Part shown: piece after piece, positions 55,072-64,000 of the stretch
Position numbering within the stretch: position 1 is the first letter of the stretch
How the letters are laid out: every line of letters starts with the position of its first letter
DNA from: Syngnathus acus
Taxonomy: Eukaryota; Chordata; Actinopteri; Syngnathiformes; Syngnathidae
DNA length: 64,000 nucleotides
Direction: 5' to 3'
Assembly (NCBI RefSeq): GCF_901709675.1
Contig: NC_051101.1
Span: forward strand, 13,477,416 to 13,541,415
Notes under the pieces: model-generated
Database searches by the model: none
What the model saw: the letters and a program-made list of their open reading frames with translations, nothing else
Told to the model about the DNA's origin: nothing
Position numbers and translations under genes: made by a program

Positions 55072-56252
55072 TTTAATCACATTTATTAATTAATATATTT
55101 AATGATATTTAGAACTACTGGAAGAAATATATATATATTTTTAAATATACTGTAGTAGAGGTGTAACGAGTGCAAATCTGACATATTTTCAGAGGACCTG
55201 ATTGCCGAACATTTCCCAAAGTCATCTGCTAGCAAAGGTAGGTCTTTTTTCTATTTCATTTCATTCGTTTCGTTTGCTTTTGTTCCTAAAAATTGTTCAA
55301 CTTAATTTGAATTTAACTTGAATTGTTCTTGTTTCTAACAGCAACCGCAGCAACCGCAGCAGCCGGCGCTGCGGGTGAGACTACATGCTCCAGCGGTAAA
55401 TATCAAGATGTCCACACTATTTCTGCCTTAATTGGTCTTATTTTTTTTCATTATTTATTTTTAATATATACAGCATTTATATGAATATGTGTCTACGTTT
55501 GTATAGATCAGAGATGGGAACTCGAGTCACTGTGACTTGGACTCGAGTCGACTCGAGTCGCTTTTTTGATGACTTGTGACTTGACTTGACAAAAATTAAA
55601 AAACTTGAGACTCGACTTGTGACACGATGACTTGAATGACTTCAACTTAATTTGAATTTAACTTGAATTGTTCTTGTTTCTAACAGCAACCGCAGCAGCC
55701 GGCGCTGCGGGTGAGACTACATGCTCCAGCGGTAAATATCAAGGTGTCCACACTATTTTTGCTTTAATTGGTCTTATTTTTTTCCTTATTTATTTTTAAT
55801 ATATACAGCATTCATATGAATATGTGTCTACGTTTGTATAGATAGATATTTGTCTGTAATAATATTATTTGAGTATTCTTTGTGCTCATGTGTTTTGGGT
55901 TCTTTGAAAATTTCTTTCACTGGCCGTGCTTGGATGATGTGAGAGTCTACCAATTGTCTGACATTTGTTCCCAATGTTTTGCACCTCAGAGGAGCACTTT
56001 GTGGACAAGCATAGGACGGAGCTAATTGAGCGCGTGACCAACATCCCTCCAATTCTGAACCTTCTGCTGAAAAAGAAGGTCATCCAGGATCCGGTCTATG
56101 AGGAAATCTGCGATACAAAGGGCAACCCGGAAAAGATGACCAAGATCTACAGGCAGGCTCTCAAGTCTGGCATTTGTGCCAAGGACATTTTCTTTGAAAT
56201 CCTCAAGGATAAAGAGCCATTGCTCGTGGAGGACCTGGAGAAAAAAGCGTAG
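54522..56252 (+). CDS. pycard: ASC/PYCARD inflammasome adaptor (PYD + CARD)
   Basis: The inflammasome adaptor that nucleates ASC specks and recruits caspase-1-type proteases. Exons 54522-54768, 55193-55237, 55342-55395, 55687-55731 and 55990-56252 sum to 654 nt (217 residues; human about 195). Exon 1 is a pyrin death-fold (KKDIVKDALEDLSKINFKKF … DVTNVLVSSFTEDETPAVVI). The last exon is a CARD (EEHFVDKHRTELIERVTNIP … EPLLVEDLEKKA). The linker is encoded by three tiny phase 1-1 exons. Two of these (54 and 45 nt) are near-identical duplicates giving an Ala/Thr-rich linker (AGAAGETTCSS in both). Intron 1 carries a long GATA microsatellite. Because the extra linker exons are symmetric, use of one, two or none leaves the frame intact. 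Confidence 0.92.
54976..55070 (+). repeat. (GATA)n microsatellite
   Basis: An uninterrupted GATA tract of about 95 bp (roughly 23 units) in intron 1 of pycard. Confidence 0.97.
55296..55844 (+). repeat. pycard: Tandem genomic duplication containing a pycard linker exon
   Basis: Copy 1 (55296-55508) and copy 2 (55641-55844) share the upstream intron, acceptor, exon, donor and downstream intron with only a few differences. Copy 1 has an extra 9 bp (CAACCGCAG) inside the exon. The 132 bp between the copies is a different, repetitive sequence. Confidence 0.93.
55509..55640 (+). repeat. Palindrome-rich 'ACTCGAGTC' repeat between the duplicated exons
   Basis: It contains repeated ACTCGAGTC palindromes and GACTTG units ('gacttgtgacttgacttgac'), a motif frequent in dispersed fish repeats. 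It separates the two exon copies and may have mediated or followed the duplication. Confidence 0.55.
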
Positions 56253-56569
56253 ATGTCTGTCCTCCTATTTCCACTCTTTGGCTAATTTACAGAATTCCAC
56301 TTTTCTCTACGCACGACCTTTTCCGGAGACTAAGAGTACCAAACAAAGTCAAAATGTTCAAACAAGTGTTGTTTGATACACAGATCAGCGTTCGCTTCTG
56401 ATAAGTTCCACATGCTCGATTGCCCTGTTGAGGTAACTTGGCGATAAAGCGCTGCCTCAACATGTGAACATCCAATTTTATGGGCTTTAAACTTTAACCT
56501 CAGTTTATTGGACATGCCACACCCTCAAAACTGGCTCATTTTCACTCGTGGAGGCAACAGGATGCAGTC

Positions 56570-56900
56570 CATTGTGTGTTTGTCACATTCGGAATGGTGC
56601 CGGACGACTCAGTGCCGCTTGCACCAGGGTTTATTGAAGGGAAAAGACACGATGACGGGAACAAACAGGCAGGGGAACATAGTGACGTATGGGCAGCAGA
56701 AAAGGACGGGAACCAGACGTGGGAAGATCTAGACGGAGTGAAAACGATAAGCAAGATTTTTTACTGATCAAAAAATTACAGCAGGAAAACAGGCAGGACC
56801 AAACAGGACGGGCGAAAAGGACTATTCGACAGGGAGTGAGATGCGGACAGGACTTATATACAATACTGGTAACGAGGGGCAGCGGAGCGGAGATGTGATA
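56570..56900. repeat. Probable dispersed fish repeat downstream of pycard
   Basis: This block has recurring 'aacaggcaggaccaaacaggac'-type units and a TTTATTG start, a pattern common in teleost interspersed repeats. Overlapping open frames on both strands lack family resemblance. Confidence 0.4.
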
Positions 56901-56929
56901 CAATTCATGCCAAAAATTCTCAGGAAATA

Positions 56930-57900
56930 TTGCAACAAATTGATCTTAAAATCACTTACATTTTTAAACTCTTTTTAAATCCGTTTTGAATGTTTAATGT
57001 TGAATAGAATATGAGAATACGTTTTTTAAAAACTCCATTTTAGTTCGTAGTTGATTTCATTTTGTATTTTCTACAAAGATTTGATTAAACTTTTAATCTT
57101 GTGTCTTCTGGCTGTTGTCTCGATCAATAGAACATGAGGGTGGAATGCATGGTTCTCCCCACTCCACTTGGTGTTGCCTGTATTCTTTTTATTTCCTTTT
57201 TCATACGTGTTATAAATTTATGACGTAAAAGTGTTTTGGATCCAAATGTCTAACATTAGCCTAACCATAGACCACCTAATCACGCAGCTAATAACATTGT
57301 TATTTATTGCATCTAATTTATAACTTATTTAATATATACAACGGATTTTTAACGCAACTTCAATTGGAATTGTCATCATACGCATCGTTTTGTATTTTGT
57401 GTGAAGACGACTGGGCTGCTGTGTGACCTCCAGGCCACCGGATGTCGCCCATGTGCTTTTCTCAACAAGCGCCAGTGAAAACGCAAGCAAACGAAGAAAA
57501 AAGCAACAACAAACGTAACTGGCAGTGGGTGAGTCCATTTCCACCTTGTATTTGTCGTTAAGTTCAATTTTTATAGTTTGTAATATAGGAGTAAATTGGC
57601 ACGTTTGTGTGGTATCTAGCGGAAGAAGTTTGACGGTTTGGCTTGCTTATTTAGCTTCGTTAGCTTGTAGCTAGGAGAAGTGGAAGATCTGGGTATTTTT
57701 TATGACGTTGCCGATTTAAATTGCTAAATTAGCAAAGAATTAAGATTGTTACATTGTAAAACAGATTTGATAGCCTAAAAGAGTACGAAATCTACTTTCT
57801 GATGACACCAAACTTAGATTAAAAGTATTAGTAATAGGTTTTGCGCAGAAAGAAAAAACATAAACATCACTTGTTCTCTGCTTTGGCCACACTCTGATTG
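56930..57900. other. Intergenic region and candidate dnajc28 5' UTR
   Basis: Mostly AT-rich. A somewhat more GC-rich stretch near 57,400-57,550 could contain the dnajc28 promoter and a non-coding first exon. The acceptor CTTTCCAG ending at about 57,919 precedes the coding exon. Nothing else is recognised. Confidence 0.4.
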
Positions 57901-57933
57901 TTGTGTTTTCCCTTTCCAGGCGTGCGGTGAGAA

Positions 57934-59067
57934 ATGAGTTCTCATCTGCTGGTGTCCTGCAACTCTTCCCGTCATGGATCTCTCCTTCTGCTTCACTTTG
58001 GCCAGTCCTGGTGGCTCCGAACCTTCAGCACCAGAGCCCGCATCGGCAGCACCCTTCGAGAGAGCTACCGGCTGCTGCAGCTTCCCGCAGACGAGTCTGT
58101 CAGCCCCGAGCGAGCGAAAGAGTCCTACTTGCGCCTGGCCAAGCTCTACCACCCGGACTCCGGCATGCCCACCGCTGATGCAGCCCTCTTTACTCGGGTG
58201 GAGGAGGCCTACCGCTCTGTGCTGGCTCACCACAGTGAGGCCCGGTGTCGAGAGGCGGTGCAGGATGAGGACGAGGACCCGTCCACCGGTGCGGCCCCTC
58301 AGCACAGACACTACCTCAGCTATGAGGGCGTGGGCTCTGGCACCCCCAGCCAACGCGAGCGCCAGTACCGCCATTTCCGTGCCGACAGGGCCGCGGAGCA
58401 AGTTACGGATTACCGGCAGAGGGAGCACGAGAGAGCGGCGGCGGCCGAAGGGGCGCTGGTGGAGCGGGATGTGCGGCAGCGCAGTAGGAGTATCAAAATC
58501 ACTCAAGCGGTGGAGCGGCTGGTGGAGGATCTAATCCAGGAGTCCATGGCCCGGGGGGACTTCCGCAATTTAAGTGGCGCCGGAAAGCCGCTCAACAAGT
58601 TCCAACGCAACCCCTACGCCGACCCCATGACGCACAACCTCAATCGCATCCTCTTGGACAACGGCTACCAGCCACCTTGGGCGCTCACGCAGCGGGACAT
58701 CCGCGAGGCCGCCGATCGCATCCGTGGTCGGTTGCTGGACGGACGGGTCGGGCTGGGCGAAGCCCTCGGCCCGACAGAGCGCCTCCGCTGGGAGGAGCTG
58801 TGCGCTCACGCCGAGGAAGAGCTGGCCAAAGTCAACAAGAAGGTGGACAGCTACAACCTGATTGTTCCAATGCTCCACATGCAAATGGTACATTTCAGCC
58901 TGGCGCGCGAGGTGCGGCGCGCAGAGGAGGCGGCCGGACGGCGCCGAGTTGAACGACTGCAGAGGAGGAAGGAGGAGAGGAAGCGGCTCAATGCCGCCTA
59001 TATCGCTGCCAAGTCTGCAGGCGCCAAGCGAGGACTGCTGTCGTGGATGCAGAGTTGGCTCAAATGA
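57934..59067 (+). CDS. dnajc28: DnaJ homolog subfamily C member 28
   Basis: A J-domain co-chaperone family member, 377 residues in one coding exon. The J domain starts at about residue 44 (ESYRLLQLPADESVSPERAK) and keeps the HPD motif (LAKLYHPDSG) needed to stimulate Hsp70 ATPase. The C-terminal half carries the DUF1992 domain typical of DNAJC28 (AVERLVEDLIQESMARGDF, LSGAGKPLNKF, LNRILLDNGYQPPWALTQRD). It ends in a basic helix (RLQRRKEERKRLNAAY) and GLLSWMQSWLK. The N-terminus is hydrophobic then Arg-rich (WWLRTFSTRARI), compatible with a mitochondrial presequence. The ATG lies just after a splice acceptor. The molecular role is poorly known; the name rests on domain order. Confidence 0.93.
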   Translation: MSSHLLVSCNSSRHGSLLLLHFGQSWWLRTFSTRARIGSTLRESYRLLQLPADESVSPERAKESYLRLAKLYHPDSGMPTADAALFTRVEEAYRSVLAHHSEARCREAVQDEDEDPSTGAAPQHRHYLSYEGVGSGTPSQRERQYRHFRADRAAEQVTDYRQREHERAAAAEGALVERDVRQRSRSIKITQAVERLVEDLIQESMARGDFRNLSGAGKPLNKFQRNPYADPMTHNLNRILLDNGYQPPWALTQRDIREAADRIRGRLLDGRVGLGEALGPTERLRWEELCAHAEEELAKVNKKVDSYNLIVPMLHMQMVHFSLAREVRRAEEAAGRRRVERLQRRKEERKRLNAAYIAAKSAGAKRGLLSWMQSWLK

Positions 59068-59190
59068 ATTGCACCAAACTTGACTTCATCTTCTTTTTCT
59101 GTTTTTAAGCCTTGAGTTTATTGAGCAGCAATGCTTGACTGTTGTTGCATAATTCTTTTTTTTATTTTTTATTTTTATTGTGAGCGCGGT

Positions 59191-59538
59191 TCACTGCTGA
59201 TTTTCCACCTCTGTCGCCGGGTTACAGATGACCACCGACGATGACACCCGAGCCGCGGCGGCCGTAGACGGCGTTCGCTTCCGGCTCCAGTCTTGGGCTA
59301 TGTACTCCTGGTACGGGTCCTGGGAGCCCTCCAGTTTCCTGGAGCGGATGAAACGAAACATGACCGCGAAGGAGAAGAAGCTGAACATGCCAAACACCAG
59401 CAGGATGTAGAAGACTCCTTGGAATGTGGCGGACGTGTTGGCGTGGCTCTGCGGAGATTGCGCAGTGGTTCTGTTGAGGCATTGATGCAACCAGGACAGC
59501 AGCAGGGAACTCAAATCGGTGGCGTTGATGTCAGACAT
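59191..59538 (-). CDS. KCNE-family voltage-gated potassium channel beta subunit
   Basis: A 115-residue single-span protein that would modulate KCNQ/hERG-type channels. The N-terminus starts MSDINATDLSS and has three N-glycosylation sequons (NAT, NRT, NTS). One transmembrane segment (FYILLVFGMFSFFSFAVMF) is followed by the KCNE juxtamembrane motif RSRKLEGSQDPYQEYIAQDW. The IRS(R/K)KLE part is closest to KCNE1 and the DPYQEYI.QDW part to KCNE2, so I do not choose. The coding region is one exon with an acceptor just before the ATG (TTGCAG/CAGGAGGCGACC), as usual for the family. It ends VVICNPATEVENQQ. In human the KCNE1/KCNE2 pair lies on chromosome 21 not far from DNAJC28, which is the neighbour here. 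Confidence 0.88.
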   Translation of the reverse strand: MSDINATDLSSLLLSWLHQCLNRTTAQSPQSHANTSATFQGVFYILLVFGMFSFFSFAVMFRFIRSRKLEGSQDPYQEYIAQDWSRKRTPSTAAAARVSSSVVICNPATEVENQQ

Positions 59539-59599
59539 GGTCGCCTCCTGCTGCAAGGTGAGCAGTGAGTACAAGTTTTTGTATCCTGGGGAAAATGTT

Positions 59600-60870
59600 T
59601 GTATGTATTGTGGCTATGAGAGTCTTTCCTAATCTAACTCATCGATTCTAAAAGGAGATAGCAGCAGCCCTAGTATATACGGATAGTAATAACGAACATC
59701 ACAACAATATTACAATGGCTAGATTTAAAAAAACGTTAAATAAAAGGCATACTTTTTTCAAATGAGAGACATTTTTAATAGCCACACAGCCCATTCAACA
59801 ATATACCACAACAAATCAAATTGGTTAATGACAAAAAATATATATATATATATCCTTTCAATTGAAATGATTTTTCCCAAAGGTCCCTGAATGTTTATCA
59901 TCTTATATATATATATGATAAGAAAATAGATTCATGAATTTATAGAGATAGAATTTCCACAAATTTAAGCAATTCTATTTTGGTAAGAAGACTTTTATTT
60001 TAAATGTTGATCTCCTAAACTAACATCCTTGTAATGTAAACCAAAGTCAATGAGATAACAAAGTTGTAATAAAGCACTCATCAGCTTACCTGTGTGATGA
60101 CTTTGCTTGCCCTCCTACTATGGCCCAGACGCAACGTTCCAGCCGCCTAAAAAGCAAACCCCCTCGCCGGGGTCCTACCTGAAGTTCCTCCAATGCCTCG
60201 CTGTCAACACGTTTAATGAAAACATTTGTTAGAATTCAACTCTAGAAAAGAATATGTGAGGACACCGCCATGCAAATGATTCCCTCGTATGATTAAGACC
60301 TGTGTGAAATGACAGCTCAGTGGCAGAACAATGCTTTCACTGTGCCACTGTGACCTCCACGTGTCCTTGAACGCACCATTTGCACTCCACATCGACACTA
60401 TGGATGTACTTGTATGAGGAATGAGATGCATACAAGAAAAATCATTTGTTATATTTCACACAGTGCTTTTTTGATGAAATAAAAGACTTATTTAGGTTCA
60501 TCTAACTTAACGCCATCACAGTCCAGCAATCTGCAACACAGAAAAATGAGAGGGGAAAAAAAAAGATTAACGACAACTCTAGAAAAAGGTCAGATGATAA
60601 AGTGGTGTTGAAGAATTTGATCAAATTTCTAAAAAAAAAAACAGTCAAAATTATTTTTATTTATTCTTTTCTTTGCATATTTTATCTTAAATATATTTTT
60701 TAATATTTATTTATATTCCAACTGACAAATTATTCTTGTTAAATGACTGAGCAAATATGCGTACTTGAAAATTTTCAATTTCATCCGAGAAAATGATTTC
60801 CAGTTTTTGTAAAATTACAATTCACTAATTCTTCTGAAATGATGCATTCTTGGTGCATTTAGTGAATTAT
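59600..60870. other. AT-rich interval between the KCNE and scn1b-like genes
   Basis: Contains (TA)n tracts near 59,840 and 59,910, the second forming a potential hairpin with flanking CTTAT/ATAAG. I see no supported gene. Upstream exons of the KCNE gene may lie here but cannot be defined. Confidence 0.5.
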
Positions 60871-60876
60871 GAAGGA

Positions 60877-61767
60877 TCATTCGACATACTCCTTGTGAGC
60901 CTTGAGAGCTCTGCGTGCCTCGCGGGCGTCCATGTCGTCCGACACCTTCTTGTAGCAGTAGACCACCACCACGATGAGCCACAACTGCAGGAGCACGATC
61001 AGCACATACATGACCATCTCCGACACCACCGCCGCCAGCTCCCGGTTGGCTTCAACGGAGATGGCAAACTCAAATGACTTATCGTAATTCATATCAACCG
61101 AAGCGTGGTTACGGGGGCGGATCCTCACCGGCGTCCACCACGCTGAGCTCCACCTCCTTCTCCACGCTGACGTGGTGCCGAAAGCCCGCCAGCAGAAGCG
61201 TTCGGCTGAAAGTGCAGCGATACGTTCCGGCGTCCCCGTAGCTGACGTTGCGCACGGCGACGGTGGCCGCCTGGATGTCCTCGCCTCTGGTGCCCAGCCA
61301 GTCCAGACGTCCCCTGAAAGCTTCGTCCACTACGTCGGCACTCGGGTGCTCGTAGTGGAAGATCTGGAGGGAAAGCCGGCACGGGTTTTTGACGAATGTT
61401 TGCTTTGACAGAAAATTCACTGTGATCTCACATGCGTGAAATTTTCCTGTCCTTGAGGTCTGAAGTGCCAGTCCACGGTGGCGACGGCGCCCACTTCTGC
61501 TCGTTTCTTGCAGGAAATGCAACCCAGCACGAAGGCCTGGCCCCGTACGGCCTCCGTCAACGAGTCCACCTCGGCGCAGCCGCCCAGACACTCGCACGCT
61601 ACAAAAAGGTATTGCCGTACTGAAAATGTCATCACTTAAAAACGGTTTGAATGAAATGAATGTATTCGTAGTTAGGAAAGGCCTCCAAATATTCACGAGT
61701 GATTTCTGGACTCACCAAGCAGACTGACGACTATAAGAAAAGGCCGCTGGATTTGTGCCAGAGCCAT
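60877..61767 (-). CDS. scn1b: Voltage-gated sodium channel beta-1-like subunit
   Basis: An auxiliary Ig-fold subunit of Nav channels and cell-adhesion molecule. Exons 61767-61716 (signal peptide, MALAQIQRPFLIVVSLL), 61598-61432, 61363-61129 and 61049-60877 sum to 627 nt, 208 residues. The V-type Ig domain has GGCAEVDSLTEAVRG, the CISCKK strand, and GDAGTYRCTF with the second disulfide Cys. The stalk VVDAANRELAAVVSE aligns directly with SCN1B VVDKANRDMASIVSE. One transmembrane helix (VMYVLIVLLQLWLIVVVVY) is followed by CYKK, as in SCN1B and SCN3B. The cytoplasmic tail (DAREARRALKAHKEYVE) is short and has diverged, lacking the mammalian serine/asparagine-rich end. SCN3B is the main alternative. 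The exon layout matches beta-1. Confidence 0.88.
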
Positions 61768-62007
61768 TGAACAAAATCCACTGGGGCACCTCATCCAAGC
61801 TCCATAAAGTCCTCCGTTTACGTCGAAAATGAGTCCAAGAAATGACAGATGAGACAAAAAGTTGTTTAGCGAGTCGTCCCGGGCTACTCGCTGCTCCGAG
61901 GAGGCTTTGAGGAGGTTATATTTAGGCGCTGCTGGCAATAATACCCAAAGCCAGCTGGGAACTTGAGATGACCAGAGAGCTCTTCGTAATGCTTTTCTTG
62001 CAGGCGG

Positions 62008-62066
62008 GATAGATGGATGGATGGATGGACGAATGAATGGATGGATAGATGGACGGATGGATGGAT
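62008..62066 (+). repeat. (GGAT)n microsatellite
   Basis: Imperfect GGAT/GGAC tetranucleotide run just upstream (5' side) of scn1b. Confidence 0.9.
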
Positions 62067-62827
62067 GAGATTTCTTCAAGTGTGTCAGTGTGCACCTACT
62101 TACTTGGATATTTTTGACGTTTCCCTTGATAACATACGCTGCACAATGTCACTATGTGGCCCACATTTTAGAGCACACACACACACACGTCTAATGAGAC
62201 CCATCGCAACTATTAACAGCATCATGGGATATTTTTTAGACTACAGGTAACCATGTTTGAAAATTCTGGAGAATATCCAATTTCCAGTCTCATAAATGAC
62301 AAAATTCACTCAATGACACACATAAATCTAATTGTTACTGAAAATCATGTATGATTAAAATAGAAAATATACATTTCATAGGAATCTATTTTTTTCTATC
62401 GTCAAGGCTGCTATCGTAGCGATGAAGTGAAGGCCGCCTCATTTGGGTATACGACAGATTCACGTGGGAGATAGGAGGCGTGCGGTGGGGTGATTACCTG
62501 GAATCGCTCAACAAATAAAACCAAATCGCAATCTTTCAAGGCCTTCTAAGCTTTAGTCATGTGTATGTGTACAGTCGCTCCACTCGGGGGTCAGGGTTGT
62601 TGTCATGTGATGATGACAGAGTGTGTGTGTGTTGGGTCCTTGCCACTTTTAACCTTCTCATCTGCTGCGAGCAGTTATGAGCAAACCAGTGTGACGGTGT
62701 CATCAAAACCATGGACACACACACAACTTCAAGGTAATTTGACATACAGCATGTGTGTGTCTGTGGAGGGGGGGGCGACAACCCCCCCCTTCCCGCCTTA
62801 CACACACGTATCCTTTCTTATTTTTAG

Positions 62828-62989
62828 CACAGATCGAGTTTCCACAGCCCTCCCGGCAGCCTGGAGCAGCTCCCGAGTGTTTGGCAGCCCGAGTGGATCG
62901 CAGGTCGGGAACGATGGCGCACCGACTTTAGTGCCAAGTCACTGTGATGCTCTGCTGAGGAATGAATACAAAATTCTACACCGTGGCAG
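62828..62989 (+). other. Candidate non-coding exon upstream of the hepsin-like exon
   Basis: Bounded by a pyrimidine-rich acceptor (TTTTTAG at about 62,827) and a donor (GGCAG then GTAAAC). It contains ATG codons but no long open frame consistent with the next exon. It could be a 5' UTR exon of the hepsin-like gene or of a non-coding RNA. Confidence 0.3.
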
Positions 62990-63163
62990 GTAAACGCAAT
63001 CACATCGGGCATGCTTGTATTTGCAATCTAGATGTTAAATTGATCCTTTTTTTTTTTTAACCATTCGTCTTCATTACTCTCTGTTTACAAGTTTGGATGC
63101 AATTTCTTTGGCTGCTTTTCTTTTGTTTTATTTTCTTTCTTTTCCTCCTTTAGATAAGGTGAC

Positions 63164-63196
63164 ATGAACGTGAAAAGATGCTGCAGCAGGATGAAG
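63164..63196 (+). CDS. Probable first coding exon of hepsin (partial gene)
   Basis: A small exon (acceptor CTTTAG ending at 63,153; donor AAG/GTGAGG) opens with ATG and encodes MNVKRCCSRMK in phase 0. Vertebrate hepsin has the cytoplasmic motif CCSRPK just before its transmembrane helix, and HPN is next to SCN1B in human. Hepsin is a type II transmembrane serine protease. The membrane and protease exons are not in the remaining 800 bp, so the gene would continue past the window. This rests on eleven residues plus synteny. Confidence 0.35.
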
Positions 63197-63199
63197 GTG

Positions 63200-64000
63200 A
63201 GGAGCAATAATTACCCCTCATAAAGTCCTCCACTGGTCACTGATGACAATTTAATGATTTAAAAAGTTTTTTTCCTTGTGTATAGAGGAAGTCATATATT
63301 GTGAGCTATATTTTGGAAGGGAAAAATATTTTTGAATAAAAAGACATTTAACTCAATTTTTTGGGGTGATATTGTTCCAGAAAACATATTTTTGATGAAA
63401 ACTTTAATATTTTTAACCATTCTTATATTTTCCAGACCAAAAAAATGACATTTTGTAGACAGAAATTCTGAAACGGTGAGGTGAAGTGATGCAGTGTGAT
63501 GATGTTAAGGAGCAACATTTCACTTAGTAAGTCCTCCGTTGGTTCTGCTGGCTTCGTTAGCTAAAGTACACTCTTCGTCAGAGGTTTGTTAGATTTATGA
63601 TATCCATCAAACGTTCTTGCGAGGACCACATTCTTTCCATGCACCTCAGGCTGCCCACCCTTGGGCTTAAACGCATTATGTTATTGCCACTGTGTTGACA
63701 TTTAGGAGGCTCTATGTGTGTCACAAATAGACTATTTATTAAGATCTCTTCCACGAAGGCTGGCAAAGGCCCACTGCCACGCATTTGAGTCACTTGACAA
63801 GGGTAGCAATTATAGCGACTGCACGACTCCAGGTTGAGCTTTAGGGGTCGCTGTTTTGCTTAGGTCAATAACATGTTATGTTTATTAGACTCACTACCGC
63901 GATAGTTACGACAATATTTATTGTTGAGAACTAGTACCTGAACTTAAATATTGCCAATGGTTTTCGTTAGTTGACTCGAACAAGTCATTTTGGAAAGTTA
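63200..64000. other. Window end, nothing recognised
   Basis: AT-rich sequence, presumably intronic if the hepsin-like call is right. Short open frames are present without splice or family support. Confidence 0.45.

Noticed and set aside
56508-56903. Open frames on both strands downstream of pycard as an extra exon or gene
   Set aside because: Sequence looks like a dispersed repeat; no splice-compatible frame with pycard, whose stop codon is already at 56,250-56,252.
57814-58506. 230-codon - strand open frame
   Set aside because: Antisense to the dnajc28 coding exon; the + strand reading has clear J and DUF1992 domains.

Overview
The window is vertebrate nuclear DNA, almost certainly from a ray-finned (percomorph-type) fish. 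Genes have many short exons with GT-AG introns. The recognisable proteins are vertebrate-specific (type VI collagen, ETS factors, ZP3-family egg-coat protein, ASC, KCNE and Scn1b channel subunits), and fli1b next to etv2/etsrp is an arrangement I associate with fishes. The compact introns and dispersed repeats fit a small teleost genome; I cannot name the species.

Layout. 0.4-7.2 kb: pik3r4 (VPS15), + strand, 19 coding exons. 7.5-21.1 kb: a collagen VI alpha-4/5/6-like chain, - strand, convergent with pik3r4, as in the mammalian COL6A6-PIK3R4 neighbourhood. 21.1-26.9 kb: gene-free, with dispersed and simple repeats. 27.6-28.3 kb: rpp25l (Alba-domain RNase P/MRP subunit), +. 29.0-30.6 and 33.4-34.5 kb: two same-strand HES/HER bHLH-Orange repressors, -. 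35.7-38.5 kb: ZP3-family egg-coat gene, +. 39.4-47.3 kb: fli1b, -, divergent from etv2/etsrp (50.2-53.2 kb, +). 54.5-56.3 kb: pycard/ASC, +. 57.9-59.1 kb: dnajc28, +. 59.2-59.5 kb: a KCNE-type potassium-channel beta subunit, -. 60.9-61.8 kb: scn1b-like sodium-channel beta subunit, -. Near 63.16 kb: a probable first coding exon of hepsin, +, running out of the window.

Exon models were built by hand from splice sites and reading-frame continuity. For pik3r4, both HES genes, the ZP gene, fli1b, etv2, pycard and scn1b the exon lengths sum to an exact multiple of three ending in a stop. That supports the models but does not replace transcript data.

Functional groupings. fli1b and etv2 both act in endothelial/blood specification and share a 3-kb divergent intergenic region. 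The two HES genes resemble the her/hes7 segmentation-clock class, and T-box-like sites lie upstream of one. The etv2, scn1b and probable hpn genes recall human 19q13. I saw no CRISPR array, operon, complete transposon or virus, and no clear evidence of an undescribed system. The most unusual structures are a tandemly duplicated in-frame exon forming the pycard linker, a duplicated unit with a nested repeat insertion in a HES intron, an enlarged nine-domain N-terminal vWA array in the collagen VI chain, a HES protein lacking the family's basic-region proline, and a ZP gene whose stop codon lies inside its poly(A) signal.
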